Source of the DNA: Akkermansiaceae bacterium UBA956
Lineage (GTDB): Bacteria; Verrucomicrobiota; Verrucomicrobiia; Verrucomicrobiales; Akkermansiaceae
NCBI GenBank assembly: GCA_002293145.1
Contig: DBCO01000035.1
Span: 835 to 64,598 of the forward strand
DNA: 63,764 nt
Direction: 5' to 3'
Position numbers and translations under genes: made by a program. Position 1 is the stretch's first letter. Every line of letters begins with the position of its first letter. This document shows, one piece after another, positions 15,035 through 24,228 of the stretch. The notes under the pieces were generated by a model. That model ran no database searches, had not been told where the DNA came from, and saw only the letters and a list, made by a program, of their open reading frames with translations.

Positions 15035-17670
15035 GAGTTAGAGTTAAGATTTCGATTTATGGCGACAGCTGAACGAAGAGGCAGAAGACAGGTTACGGAG
15101 GTGAAGTCGGCTGAGTCGGCTGGTAAGATGAGAGTCCCTCCAATATTGACGGCCCGATGGCGCATGATGCGCAGGCCCAGCCCTCCTTTCCGCTGTGGAT
15201 TCGGACTCCAAGGCTTGCCGTCATTAGAAATGATCAGCTTCAAATGATTCGGCTCGCATAAAACGGAAATGGTGACGAGCCGTGCATTACCATGCTGAAT
15301 GGCGTTGCGAATGGCTTCTTGGGCGATGCGGTAAAGTTGCATGCTTTGCTCTGGCGTGAGCGGAGGAAGGTCTGTCGCCACCTCCACCCGACACTCGATT
15401 CGAAAGGCTGCTTGCATCTCTTTGCCAAGCTGAGATAATCCGGCCTCAAGTCCGCCCAATTCCATATCCACCGGGGCAAGTAGGCGAGCGTAATTCCGCA
15501 CTAGGTCAATGCCTTCATTGACTTGCCCCACTAGTTGCTGGGCATTAGCCGCTTCGGGAATGGCGAGTCGATCCAATGTCTCCGCCAGCGACTTGAAACG
15601 GAATGCGATACCGGCCAGATAGGCCCCCAAATGGTCGTGTAATTCGTGAGCGATGCGCTCCTGCTCGTGGGAACTGATGCGCGCCAACTCTTGTTCTAGT
15701 TGTCTGCGCTCGGAAATGTCCCGTAAGGCGACAGCGAGCAGTGCACCGTCTTCCGTTTGCACAGGGCTAAGACTCAATTCCAACGGGAACTCCGTGCCAT
15801 CCTTGCACCGCCCCAGAAGACTGTGCTTCTCAACCGCCTCGAAAAAAACGCCGTCCATCACAGAGCTTTCTATTTTGGTAAAAGTGGGCAGTAAGACTTC
15901 CAATGGCTGCCCCAAAAGCTCTGTATGAGTCCAACCAAACAAGCGCTCCGCTCGATGGTTGGTCATTTGAATGATTCCCTCTGTATTCGTCATCACCAAC
16001 GCATCCGGGGCAAACTCGAACAAGTCTTGGAATTGCTGCTTGGTACGCACGAGCTCATCAGTGCGCTCGGCGACCCGTCGTTCCAAAGTTGCGGCGTGCT
16101 CTTCAAGTGCGTCTAAGCGCTCACGCTTCTCACGCATTTTATCCGCCAATGCGGCCGCCAACTCGCCAGCCCGCACCTCCAAATCCGAATTCAATGCCTC
16201 GATCCGATGCTGGTCGGACTCTTTCTGCTTCGCAAACTGAAAACCTCGGATGATGGTGGCATAAGTCGAGAGAAGAGGTTCGATTTCCTCAACCAAGGCC
16301 ATATCGTAACCGCCAGGTCGATTGGACACGCCAACCATACCAATCATTTCAGCGCCCTGCTTGATGGGAACGCTGAGGAAAGAATTCATCGGGGGGTGTC
16401 CTGGGGGCAAACCACCCCGACGAGGGTCAGTCGCGGGTGAATTAGAAATCACCGTCTCACCCGTGACAACTGCAGCACCTAACAATGTATTGAGGTTGCG
16501 GAACTCCAGGCCCTTCGCCTTGTGCTTCTCATAAAAATCCTGCATCTCCACGTTCCAAGCAATATTGGTAATCGCGAGGGTCTTGAGGTAAGGCTGCCCC
16601 TGCTCATCGAGGAGCACTTCGGCCACAAAACCGTATTCACTGCCGGTGAAGTTTAGCAGAAGCTGGAGCAGCTCTTCGAAAGTCTCCGCTGCGCAGATAC
16701 TACCTCTGCTGATAAAACTGGACTGCAACCTACCCACCGCACGCAGCAAATCGCTGGCACGCGCGAGTTTTGCCTCCGACGCATTCCACTCGGAAAGATC
16801 GCGAATGAATGCACTGAACTGTGCCTTGCCCCCGACCATGACCTTGGCGATCGTCAGCTCTACCGGAAACTCTGTCCCGTCTTGACGCAGCGCACTAAAC
16901 TTAAGCCTACGGTTCAGCACCTTTGTCTGACCCGCCTGGACAAAGTGTCGGTGGCCGTGTTCATGTGCCTCACGGTATGAGGGAGGAATGATCACCTGTG
17001 ACATTTTCTGCCCGATAACTTCGCCAGCGCTCCAACCGAAAATCACTTCCGCTTGAGGATTCCAACTGATAATGAGCCCGTCCATGTCCATGGCGACTAC
17101 GGCATCCAGTGCTGACTCAATGATCTGCTCGGTGCGCTCATAGCTCTCACGCAACGCCCCGGAGCTCTGAATCAACTTGGCATGATCTACACGGGATTCC
17201 AACTGCCGCATGATATGGCGCGCGAGCCGAACGAGCCCGTCCCGCTGCTCCCTACTAAGCCGCCGAGGAACTTGATCAATGACGCAGAGCGTACCGATCC
17301 GATGGCCATCTGGGGTAGTGAGCGGAGCACCTGCGTAGAAACGAATGTAAGGCTCCCCAGTGACCAGCGGGTTATTACAAAAACGTTCATCCTCAAGAGC
17401 ATCGGCAATTTCCATCAACTCCGATCCCTCGATCGCATGCTGGCAGAACGAAAGGCTCCGATAGGTCTCGCATACTTCGATACCGACCCGGCTTTTGAAC
17501 CACTGGCGAGTTTCATCAACCAGCGAAATCAGAGAGATGGGCGTCTGGCAAATGAGGGATGCAAGCTGAGTCAAATCGTCGAATTCCAACTTCGCAGGCG
17601 TATCGAGGATCTCGTAGCGCTTGAGTGCTATGAGACGATTCTTTTCGTTGATGGATTCAGGAGCATTCAC
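15031..17670 (-). CDS. GAF-PAS-GAF-PAS hybrid sensor, NarX-type histidine kinase
   Basis: Domains in order, counted from the GTG start: GAF (about 10-165, RYEILDTP...PISLISLVDE), PAS (180-300, SALDAVVAMDMDGLIISWNP), second GAF (320-480), a coiled coil, second PAS (550-665, FEFAPDALVMTNTEG), HisKA_3 with the phospho-His in ERIAHELHDHLGAYLAG, and an HATPase (KLIISNDGKPW, KGGLGLRIM). It has no membrane segment, so it is a cytosolic sensor. I chose GTG 17670 because the GAF domain begins just after it and a good promoter lies directly upstream; an ATG at 17838 would add 56 residues of unrecognised sequence. It overlaps the response regulator gene. Confidence 0.85.
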   Translation of the reverse strand: MNAPESINEKNRLIALKRYEILDTPAKLEFDDLTQLASLICQTPISLISLVDETRQWFKSRVGIEVCETYRSLSFCQHAIEGSELMEIADALEDERFCNNPLVTGEPYIRFYAGAPLTTPDGHRIGTLCVIDQVPRRLSREQRDGLVRLARHIMRQLESRVDHAKLIQSSGALRESYERTEQIIESALDAVVAMDMDGLIISWNPQAEVIFGWSAGEVIGQKMSQVIIPPSYREAHEHGHRHFVQAGQTKVLNRRLKFSALRQDGTEFPVELTIAKVMVGGKAQFSAFIRDLSEWNASEAKLARASDLLRAVGRLQSSFISRGSICAAETFEELLQLLLNFTGSEYGFVAEVLLDEQGQPYLKTLAITNIAWNVEMQDFYEKHKAKGLEFRNLNTLLGAAVVTGETVISNSPATDPRRGGLPPGHPPMNSFLSVPIKQGAEMIGMVGVSNRPGGYDMALVEEIEPLLSTYATIIRGFQFAKQKESDQHRIEALNSDLEVRAGELAAALADKMREKRERLDALEEHAATLERRVAERTDELVRTKQQFQDLFEFAPDALVMTNTEGIIQMTNHRAERLFGWTHTELLGQPLEVLLPTFTKIESSVMDGVFFEAVEKHSLLGRCKDGTEFPLELSLSPVQTEDGALLAVALRDISERRQLEQELARISSHEQERIAHELHDHLGAYLAGIAFRFKSLAETLDRLAIPEAANAQQLVGQVNEGIDLVRNYARLLAPVDMELGGLEAGLSQLGKEMQAAFRIECRVEVATDLPPLTPEQSMQLYRIAQEAIRNAIQHGNARLVTISVLCEPNHLKLIISNDGKPWSPNPQRKGGLGLRIMRHRAVNIGGTLILPADSADFTSVTCLLPLRSAVAINRNLNSNS

Positions 17671-17681
17671 AAGTAGCAAGT

Positions 17682-17711
17682 AGTATAGGCTATAACCATC
17701 ATCGTTGGCAA
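17682..17711 (-). promoter_or_regulatory. Predicted sigma70-type promoter of the two-component operon
   Basis: Read leftward: -35 TTGCCA (complement of 17706-17711), 18-base spacer, -10 TATACT (complement of 17682-17687). Each box matches consensus at five of six positions. Predicted transcription start is around 17675, only a few bases before GTG 17670, implying a nearly leaderless mRNA. Confidence 0.5.
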
Positions 17712-17838
17712 ACCAGAGCTTCGCTTCAAAGTCGATGAAAGAGGAAAAAGATGCAGATAAAGATTTTTTCAGCGTGCTGACATCAATGCACTTAATCAGG
17801 ATATCAAATCTGGTGAGTAAGTCAATAATTTCGGGCAA

Positions 17839-18451
17839 AATGCGGAGACAAAAGAGATCACTACGGAATCAGCTTCACGGCTTCATGCGGCAGAAAAGGA
17901 ACGACATTCCCGGACTCAATGCTTTTTGACAACAGTATTGAGGGTGAACAAGGTGCTTCAGTAATTCACAGCGGCGCAATTGACTCGCTAATGAGGAATC
18001 ACCGCTACGGGAGCAGGTTATCTCTGATTACCAACTCATTTCCCGCAGCTGCAGCGAGTAGAGCTGGACCAACGTCTGCCGCATCATTTTGAGGCGACCG
18101 TAGTCGCGGTAAATCCCCGTCTCACTGCCACCGTCCTGCCACCGTCCTGCCACAAGCACCGCTACCGCATGAAGACTTATTGATCATTCATGTTACAAAA
18201 ACGGGGCCAATGCCGGTGCTGGAGTATTCCGCGCTTTTGATGAACATCTCCCAAGCTAAGTGCTATTCTTCTGAGGAGTATGGCACGGTATTGCAAAAAC
18301 TAGTTTATCAGATCGGAGCTTGCCACGATACCACCGGTGATCGTGGATTCCTGACTGCTGCGAAATCACATCAGTAAGAGCGAGTGAAATTTTTCGTCAG
18401 GCTAGCGCATAGGAGTTGCCCAATGCTATTTCCCTGCTATGTTTGGAGCTG
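17839..18451. other. Gap with no supported full gene
   Basis: Between the divergent kinase and permease genes. It holds a short minus-strand frame (18028-18183) reading SETGIYRDYGRLKMMRQT and ending LQLREMSW, which looks like the C-terminus of a lost gene, and a tandem GCCACCGTCCT duplication at about 18127-18149. A 65-residue plus-strand frame at 18180-18377 shows nothing recognisable. Confidence 0.4.
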
Positions 18452-19291
18452 ATGTGGGAAATGCTTGATCACGCTTTTTTTCAACGAGCTTTGGCTGCCG
18501 CGGCACTCGTAGGTTTCACTAACGGATTTTTTAGCGGTTTTGTGATTCTGCGGCGCACCGCTCTCTCGGTCAGCGCACTATCGCACACGATGCTGCCCGG
18601 CATTGCGGTAGCAATCCTGATCACTGGTGCTCTCACTCAGCTGAATGCCTTCCTCGGTGCCCTCATCGCCGCGATGATTGTCGGTCTTGGCTCAGTCGCT
18701 GTATCGCGCGGAAATCGCGTAGCTCAAGGCACCGCGCTCGCGGTTCTTTACACCTCAGCCTTTGCAGGTGGCGTTGCTTTGCTGCCGCATTTGGGTGTTC
18801 GAGCAGAGCTAGAGCATTGGTTATTTGGTGATATCAATGCGGTATCAAATGCAGATCTATGGACCGTTTTCGGCATCGGTGTTTTCACGCTAGTCTTGGC
18901 CAATTTGCTCATGCGCCCGATCCTTGTCGCGCTCTTTGAACCGAACGTTGCCGCAGCACAAGGTGTGCCGGTGCGTTTTGTGCAATATCTTTTGTTTGCC
19001 CTGATGGTGATGTCGCTGGTTGCCTCCTTACAAGCTGTAGGCTGCGTTCTTTCCGTCGGTTTACTGGTGACACCAGCGGCCACGATTTCGCTTTTTACGG
19101 ATCGCACATCGATGCTGTTTTGGGGTGGTGGGTTTCTCGGCGCAGCAGGCGCGGTGCTCGCTGTCTTGATCTCGGAACCACTAAAGCTTACATCAGGTCC
19201 AGCGATCGTGATGGTATTAGGCTTACTATTCATTCTCGCTTGGTTATTTAGCCCAAAATACGGAATTCTCATTCGCCGCAAGGCTGTGTGA
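18452..19291 (+). CDS. ABC-3 family metal transporter permease (ZnuB/MntB type)
   Basis: About 279 residues with eight or nine hydrophobic segments and the ABC-3 signature: FSGFVILRRTALSVSALSHT near the start, then ALSHTMLPGIA, LFGDINAV, and SLQAVGCVLSVGLLVTPAAT. These permeases import Zn2+ or Mn2+. The ATG at 18452 is preferred over a TTG at 18416 that merely extends the frame. The usual ATPase and periplasmic binding protein genes are not adjacent, so partners must be encoded elsewhere. It is followed after one base by a DUF457-like gene. Confidence 0.85.
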   Translation: MWEMLDHAFFQRALAAAALVGFTNGFFSGFVILRRTALSVSALSHTMLPGIAVAILITGALTQLNAFLGALIAAMIVGLGSVAVSRGNRVAQGTALAVLYTSAFAGGVALLPHLGVRAELEHWLFGDINAVSNADLWTVFGIGVFTLVLANLLMRPILVALFEPNVAAAQGVPVRFVQYLLFALMVMSLVASLQAVGCVLSVGLLVTPAATISLFTDRTSMLFWGGGFLGAAGAVLAVLISEPLKLTSGPAIVMVLGLLFILAWLFSPKYGILIRRKAV

Positions 19292-19292
19292 T

Positions 19293-19778
19293 ATGCTGAT
19301 TGGAACGCACATTCTCCTTCCCATCATTCCTCTCGCATGGAGGCGGCACAAACTCTTACAGGAGAAAAAATGTGGCTACAAGCTGCACGAATTTGCGGTG
19401 GTAGGTCTATTCGGAGCCTTACCTGACTTGCTCAATCCGCACTTGTCTCTCGAAGCACGCCTGAGCAGTTGGTCTCACGGCATGCCCTTTGTCGGCATCC
19501 TAGCAGGACTTCTTCTGTTAGGCTGCATCCCCAAAGCATCACCGCTGACAATCATTCGCGCGTCCTATTTGCTCTTTGCCTATTGCTTGCATTTGTTTTG
19601 TGATGGCATTTCAGGCGGCATCGCTTGGCTTTATCCTTTCAGCGATATGGTAATCGGCTCCGCATTTATCAAACCGGGCTTGCTGTGGTTTGCATCCGAT
19701 TTTTTGCTCGTGATCACCGCCTATGTTTTGCTCAGGCTTCTACCGGATTTGGCTCCTCAATGGCGCTCCCCAAAATGA
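19293..19778 (+). CDS. Membrane-bound metal-dependent hydrolase-like protein (YdjM/DUF457 type)
   Basis: A 161-residue membrane protein with about four hydrophobic segments. The pattern of conserved polar residues fits the DUF457/YdjM group: GTHILLPIIP near the start, GALPDLLNPH, SSWSHGMPF, and HLFCDGISGGIAWLYPF. The His and Asp residues are the proposed metal ligands. It starts one base after the permease stop and is likely co-expressed. Its 3' end overlaps the convergent isomerase gene by 47 bases. Confidence 0.7.
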   Translation: MLIGTHILLPIIPLAWRRHKLLQEKKCGYKLHEFAVVGLFGALPDLLNPHLSLEARLSSWSHGMPFVGILAGLLLLGCIPKASPLTIIRASYLLFAYCLHLFCDGISGGIAWLYPFSDMVIGSAFIKPGLLWFASDFLLVITAYVLLRLLPDLAPQWRSPK

Positions 19779-20610
19779 CAGCCTGCGCCCGCAATTCAGA
19801 CGCAAGCGCGCGCAAGATTGCTTGTTTTTTTTCTAGCATGATTTTGTGGGAAATCTCATCCCGTAAAGCATCAAAAGGCTTTTGCTCCGCTCGCTTGACT
19901 TCATAAGCAAAAACAAGATGCAGGGCATTCTCATGATGGATGATCGGGCTAATTTCACCTTCACGCAGCGAAAACAAAATCGATTCGAAGGGATGGCTGA
20001 GCCTTTCCATGCTGATCCAATCCAGATCAATTTCTTGGTTCACTTTCTGCGTATGAATTTTCGCTAGGTGTGAAAATTCTTCTACCCCTGCGAGCACGAT
20101 TTCACGCACATTGAGCAATAAGGAATAATCAGCCCACATCTGTGTTTGATCGGGAAAGCGAACCAAGTGCAACGCATGCACCGCTGGAGGTGTGAAATAA
20201 TCCAACTGATGCAAATTGTAGTAAGCCAGCAATTCACCATCATCGGGCACAACGAGATCGAAAAATAACATGCGCGTGAAGGTTTCCATACGCAAACCAG
20301 CAAGAGTTTCTTCGCGAATTTCTTTGCGATGAGATTCAATTAAATCCCACGACGCACCATTTTCTCGCCACTGCCGTAGAGCCATCTCAAACGCAGGTCG
20401 GAAAATCTCATCGGCAATGTGCTGGTGACGTCGCTCAGCCTCCTGCGCCAGCAGAATTCCATCAATCACCTCATCCTGCGCTTGCAGCAAAAACTCATCA
20501 TCGCGCTCACAGCAGGACACTTGCGACACCATCTCGGCCTGTGTTTTAATCCGCTGAAATGCATCCTCAACAAGAGCTGGATCGATTACTTCTTGATTTA
20601 CGATGAGCAT
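19732..20610 (-). CDS. Parvulin-like peptidyl-prolyl isomerase
   Basis: A 292-residue protein with SurA/PrsA-like layout: an N-terminal helical chaperone part (MLIVNQEVIDPALVEDAF), then a parvulin domain at about 155-265 (VHALHLVRFPD, DLDWISMERLSHPFESILFS, EGEISPIIHHENALHLVFAYE). No signal peptide is visible, unlike SurA, so it may be cytosolic or exported by a non-classical start. It lies 8 bases after the stop of the gene at 20619-21590, suggesting an operon. Confidence 0.75.
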   Translation of the reverse strand: MLIVNQEVIDPALVEDAFQRIKTQAEMVSQVSCCERDDEFLLQAQDEVIDGILLAQEAERRHQHIADEIFRPAFEMALRQWRENGASWDLIESHRKEIREETLAGLRMETFTRMLFFDLVVPDDGELLAYYNLHQLDYFTPPAVHALHLVRFPDQTQMWADYSLLLNVREIVLAGVEEFSHLAKIHTQKVNQEIDLDWISMERLSHPFESILFSLREGEISPIIHHENALHLVFAYEVKRAEQKPFDALRDEISHKIMLEKKQAILRALASELRAQAVILGSAIEEPNPVEA

Positions 20611-20618
20611 AGTAGTTT

Positions 20619-21590
20619 TTAATTTTCTTCTATCAACGATGACGGATCAAGCGGTGGTAGGTGAGGAATGATTGAGGAATAAAAAGATTCATCGCGAGCC
20701 TCAAGCACAGCGGTGTATTGAGCCAACTGCGCTGGTGTTAATACGTTGCGTAGCAGGGCAATTCTTTCAACTGTGGCATGCTTGCGCTCATCAACCAATA
20801 TTTTCGCCATCTCCATCCGATCCGTTGCCTGTAGTATAGTTGTATTGGCCGACTGAGCTTCACTCATCGCCACGCCAGCTCCGCCAAAGCCCATGGCATC
20901 AAATGCCTCTTCAAACAATCGCGTCTTGTCCAGTTTACTAGCATTATCAGACGTCGCAGATCGCTGCATGGCATCTTGTAATGACGCTTGCTGCGCTGGA
21001 GACAGATCGACTTTTCCTAACACATCGGCAAAATCTTTTTGCACTTCTGCGAGTCGCTGATTTTCCCCTTGTTGCTTGAGAAATCCGTTGAACTGCTCGA
21101 TCTGAGATTCATCGAGAATCTCTGTGAGCATTTGATTAAACTTTACTTCCACCACTTCAGCCCTTTCTAACAGATTTCCCGCATTCACACCATCTCCCGG
21201 TCGATAGAGATTGAGCGCGGTCCTTTTTGTTTCGTAAAGGGATAGCACTTGCTGTTGCTGCTGCGGAGTCAAATTCAGCAACTCGGTCAAACGATGTACT
21301 TGAGCCATGTCTTTTTTCGCGAGATTAGCTCTCAACTGATCGGCAAGTTTTGTGCGTTGTGTTACCAACTGAGGCGGAATTTCTTTGCCATCAATGGTGT
21401 GCGTCAATGGATTGAATGAACGCTTATCTGGTTCGATTCGCCCAATTTGACCTGCAGATGCACTTGGCTTGATTCCACTTGCCGATGGTTCGATCAGCGC
21501 AATCTGACGAGGCGGCGCAGGTTTTACCATCCAAGCGAGCGAAAACCCAAGGATGGAAGTAAGAATCGGGGTGAGATATTTACTGTGCAT
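20619..21590 (-). CDS. Periplasmic helical protein with LTxxQ-like motifs
   Basis: A 323-residue protein with an N-terminal anchor (LTPILTSILGFSLAWMV) and a Pro/Ser-rich linker, then a mostly helical body. Three segments resemble the LTxxQ motif of Spy/CpxP-type periplasmic proteins: NLTPQQQQQVLSLY, DLSPAQQASLQDAM and VLTPAQLAQYTAVL. Such proteins bind unfolded proteins or sense metals and envelope stress. It precedes a parvulin-like isomerase on the same strand, which supports a folding role. Similarity is at motif level only. Confidence 0.55.
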   Translation of the reverse strand: MHSKYLTPILTSILGFSLAWMVKPAPPRQIALIEPSASGIKPSASAGQIGRIEPDKRSFNPLTHTIDGKEIPPQLVTQRTKLADQLRANLAKKDMAQVHRLTELLNLTPQQQQQVLSLYETKRTALNLYRPGDGVNAGNLLERAEVVEVKFNQMLTEILDESQIEQFNGFLKQQGENQRLAEVQKDFADVLGKVDLSPAQQASLQDAMQRSATSDNASKLDKTRLFEEAFDAMGFGGAGVAMSEAQSANTTILQATDRMEMAKILVDERKHATVERIALLRNVLTPAQLAQYTAVLEARDESFYSSIIPHLPPLDPSSLIEEN

Positions 21591-21667
21591 GCGTTGATGT
21601 GGGTTCTATCATACAATGCCGACAATGGCGAATCTTGTTTCGCGCATCGCCAAAAAACTCGCATTTT

Positions 21668-21790
21668 TCACGAAAATGGAACACCTCGCCCGTTTTCATC
21701 AATCACCTGAATCCAAAAATACCGCGATTCCTCCGAAACCGTAGTCCATATCACAGCCATGAGCCAGAGCCAAACGGTGAGAAATTTCAT
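21668..21790 (-). pseudogene. Truncated N-terminus of a secreted protein
   Basis: A 40-residue frame starting MKFLTVWLWLMAVIWTTVS (export signal), followed by SRYFWIQVIDENGRGVPFS and a stop. The signal plus a strand ending in IDE-GRGVP resembles the start of larger secreted enzymes of this phylum that begin with a carboxypeptidase-regulatory-like domain. The body is missing, so this is read as a remnant; a genuine micro-protein is the alternative. Confidence 0.35.
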
Positions 21791-21912
21791 GCGCTCAGAA
21801 AATCAGGAATCGATCCCTCTGCCAAGCATCAAGAATCCATCGCAGCTTTCCTTCGAGCTTTGACATCCCAACCTTGACACCACCGTCTCATTCGCTACGC
21901 TTCGCCGCCGCC

Positions 21913-23598
21913 ATGAAGCAACAATCCATCTCCAAATATCGACCATTTCCTCCGGTATCCCTGCCGGATCGGACCTGGCCCGATCAATCGATCACGAAGG
22001 CTCCCATCTGGTGCTCCGTTGATCTCCGTGATGGCAACCAAGCCTTGCCAACCCCGATGTCGATCGAGGAAAAACTGGAGTATTTTGACCTGCTCGTGCG
22101 CGTAGGATTTACCCAAATCGAAGTCGGCTTCCCTTCCGCCTCGGATACCGAATTCCAATTCGTTCGCCGCTTGATCGAGGAAAATCGTATCCCCGAAAAT
22201 GTCACCATTCAGATCCTCGTGCAGGCACGCGAGCACTTGATTCAACGCAGCTATGAGAGCCTGAAAGGCGTCAAACAAGCCATCGTTCACCTCTACAACC
22301 CCACCAGCACACTCCAACGCCGCGTCACCTTCAACAACGCCAGCCGTGAGGACACGCGCGACATTGCCATTCAGGGTGCCAAATGGGTAGCTCAATACGC
22401 AGCACTCGCACCCGAGAGCCAGTGGACTTTTCAGTATTCGCCCGAGAGCTTCAGCGATACCGAGCTCGACTTCGCGCTCGAATGTTGCCATGCCGTGATG
22501 GATGTTTGGCAGCCCACTCCCGAGAAAAAAGTCATCCTCAACTTGCCTAACACCGTCGAATGGTGCCTGCCCAATGTTCATGCTGATCAGATTGAATGGA
22601 TGTGCCGCAACATCCGCCATCGCGACTCCGTGATCATCTCCCTGCATACCCACAATGACCGCGGCACTGGCACCGCTGCCACCGAGCTCGGCTTGTTGGC
22701 AGGCGCCGATCGCGTCGAGGGCACCTTGTTTGGCAATGGCGAGCGCACAGGCAATCTTGATATCGTCACTGTCGCGCTCAACATGAACAGCCACGGCATC
22801 GCAACAGGTTTGGATTTTTCCGATCTCGCCTCCATTCGCGAGGTCTACGAACGCTGCTGCCGCTTGGTCGTGGCCGAGCGCCAACCTTATGCCGGCGAGC
22901 TCGTCTTCACCGCATTTTCTGGCTCCCACCAAGATGCCATCAAAAAAGGACTCGACCGTCGCGACAAAGAAAGCGCCGCCAGCACCAGTGAAATTCCATG
23001 GGCCGTCCCCTATCTCAGCATCGACCCCCAAGACCTTGGTCGCAGCTACGAGGCCATCATCCGCATCAATTCCCAATCAGGAAAAGGCGGCGTCGCCTAC
23101 ATCTTGGATCGCGAGCACGGACTCGATCTCCCCAAAACCATGCATCCGCAAGTAGGCAAATTCATTTACGACCTCGCCGACCAGTGGGGCCGCGAAATGT
23201 CCGCCGACGAGATTGGTGAGGCCTTTCATGCCCATTTTGCAAACCTCAGCACCCCGCTCGCCGTCACCGATTACGACCTCAATCATCACACCAGCGAGCG
23301 CGGCATCGTCGAATGCACCACCACAATCATCCACAATGGCGATGAGAAAAAAATCACCGGCAAGGGCAATGGCCCCATCAATGCCTTTGTCAATGCCCTC
23401 GAAGGCATCGGCCTAAAAGATTTCAAAGTCACCGACTACCGCTCTCACGCCGTGCGTGATGGTTCCGATGCCAGCGCCGCAGCCTACGTGCAACTCCAAG
23501 CCGATGACGGCCGCCTCCTTTGGGGCGCCGGCATCGACTCATCCATCGAAATGGCCGGCCTCCGCGCCTTGGTCAGCGCTTGGAATTTACTGCGGTGA
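21913..23598 (+). CDS. leuA: 2-isopropylmalate synthase (long type)
   Basis: First committed step of leucine synthesis: acetyl-CoA plus 2-oxoisovalerate. The ATG at 21913 (MKQQSISKYRPFPPV) gives 561 residues, the length of the actinobacterial-type LeuA; an upstream TTG is not needed. The TIM barrel has SVDLRDGNQALPTPM (metal and substrate binding) and SLHTHNDRGTG (two His metal ligands). The C-terminal regulatory domain for leucine feedback covers about 440-560. No other leu gene or T-box leader is seen nearby. Confidence 0.95.
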   Translation: MKQQSISKYRPFPPVSLPDRTWPDQSITKAPIWCSVDLRDGNQALPTPMSIEEKLEYFDLLVRVGFTQIEVGFPSASDTEFQFVRRLIEENRIPENVTIQILVQAREHLIQRSYESLKGVKQAIVHLYNPTSTLQRRVTFNNASREDTRDIAIQGAKWVAQYAALAPESQWTFQYSPESFSDTELDFALECCHAVMDVWQPTPEKKVILNLPNTVEWCLPNVHADQIEWMCRNIRHRDSVIISLHTHNDRGTGTAATELGLLAGADRVEGTLFGNGERTGNLDIVTVALNMNSHGIATGLDFSDLASIREVYERCCRLVVAERQPYAGELVFTAFSGSHQDAIKKGLDRRDKESAASTSEIPWAVPYLSIDPQDLGRSYEAIIRINSQSGKGGVAYILDREHGLDLPKTMHPQVGKFIYDLADQWGREMSADEIGEAFHAHFANLSTPLAVTDYDLNHHTSERGIVECTTTIIHNGDEKKITGKGNGPINAFVNALEGIGLKDFKVTDYRSHAVRDGSDASAAAYVQLQADDGRLLWGAGIDSSIEMAGLRALVSAWNLLR

Positions 23599-23667
23599 TT
23601 ACATTTTTTCTGCGCATACCCGCTCTAGTATTGACGAAACGGCTTTTTCGACTAGGAATAACGGCGT

Positions 23668-24219
23668 ATGAGCGAAAATCAACCAACTCCCGAGAACGAA
23701 GTCGAGGTTCTCGATCCACAACTCGAGGCCGATGCCATGGCACAAGAAGAAATCCATAGCGGCGACCAAGCCCAGGCCATGGCCGAGGAGGTCGCCCGCT
23801 GGCGTGATCTTGCCGTGCGCACTGCTGCTGATTTCGATAATTTCCGCAAACGTGTCGCCCGCGAGCGCGAAGAAGCCGTGCGCTTTGGCAACCAAGACCT
23901 TCTCGAACAATTGATCCCCATCCTTGATAACTTCGAGATGGGCATGATGGCAGCCGCTAGCGATACATCATCGATGATCTACATCGGCATGGACATGGTG
24001 CGCAAACAATTCAACGATTTTCTCAGCCAACAAGGCGTCGAAGAAATCGCCGCGCTGCACGCCCCATTTGACCCGAACCTTCACGAAGCCATTAGCGAAG
24101 AAGTAAGTGACAGCATCGCCCCCGGCTCCGTCATCCGCGTCACCCGTCGCGGATTCCGCCTACGCGACCGCTTGCTGCGCCCCGCCAACGTCATCGTCGC
24201 CAAAGCCCAAGCAGAATAA
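23668..24219 (+). CDS. grpE: Nucleotide exchange factor GrpE
   Basis: A 183-residue co-chaperone that releases ADP from DnaK. An acidic N-terminal tail (about 1-45) precedes a long coiled coil with the family motif RTAADFDNFRKRVAREREE, then the C-terminal beta domain (VEEIAALHAPFDPNLHEAI, VIRVTRRGFRLRDRLLRPA). dnaJ follows after 9 bases; dnaK is not in the window. No CIRCE element is seen upstream. Confidence 0.95.
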   Translation: MSENQPTPENEVEVLDPQLEADAMAQEEIHSGDQAQAMAEEVARWRDLAVRTAADFDNFRKRVAREREEAVRFGNQDLLEQLIPILDNFEMGMMAAASDTSSMIYIGMDMVRKQFNDFLSQQGVEEIAALHAPFDPNLHEAISEEVSDSIAPGSVIRVTRRGFRLRDRLLRPANVIVAKAQAE

Positions 24220-24228
24220 ACCAGCACT

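Noticed and set aside
21895..23076. 393-codon minus-strand open frame across leuA
   Set aside because: Antisense shadow of leuA; no domain or start signal.
23631..23659. TTGACG-17-AGGAAT considered as the grpE promoter
   Set aside because: The -10 match is poor and it would place the start about at the ATG; the GGAA there serves better as ribosome binding site.
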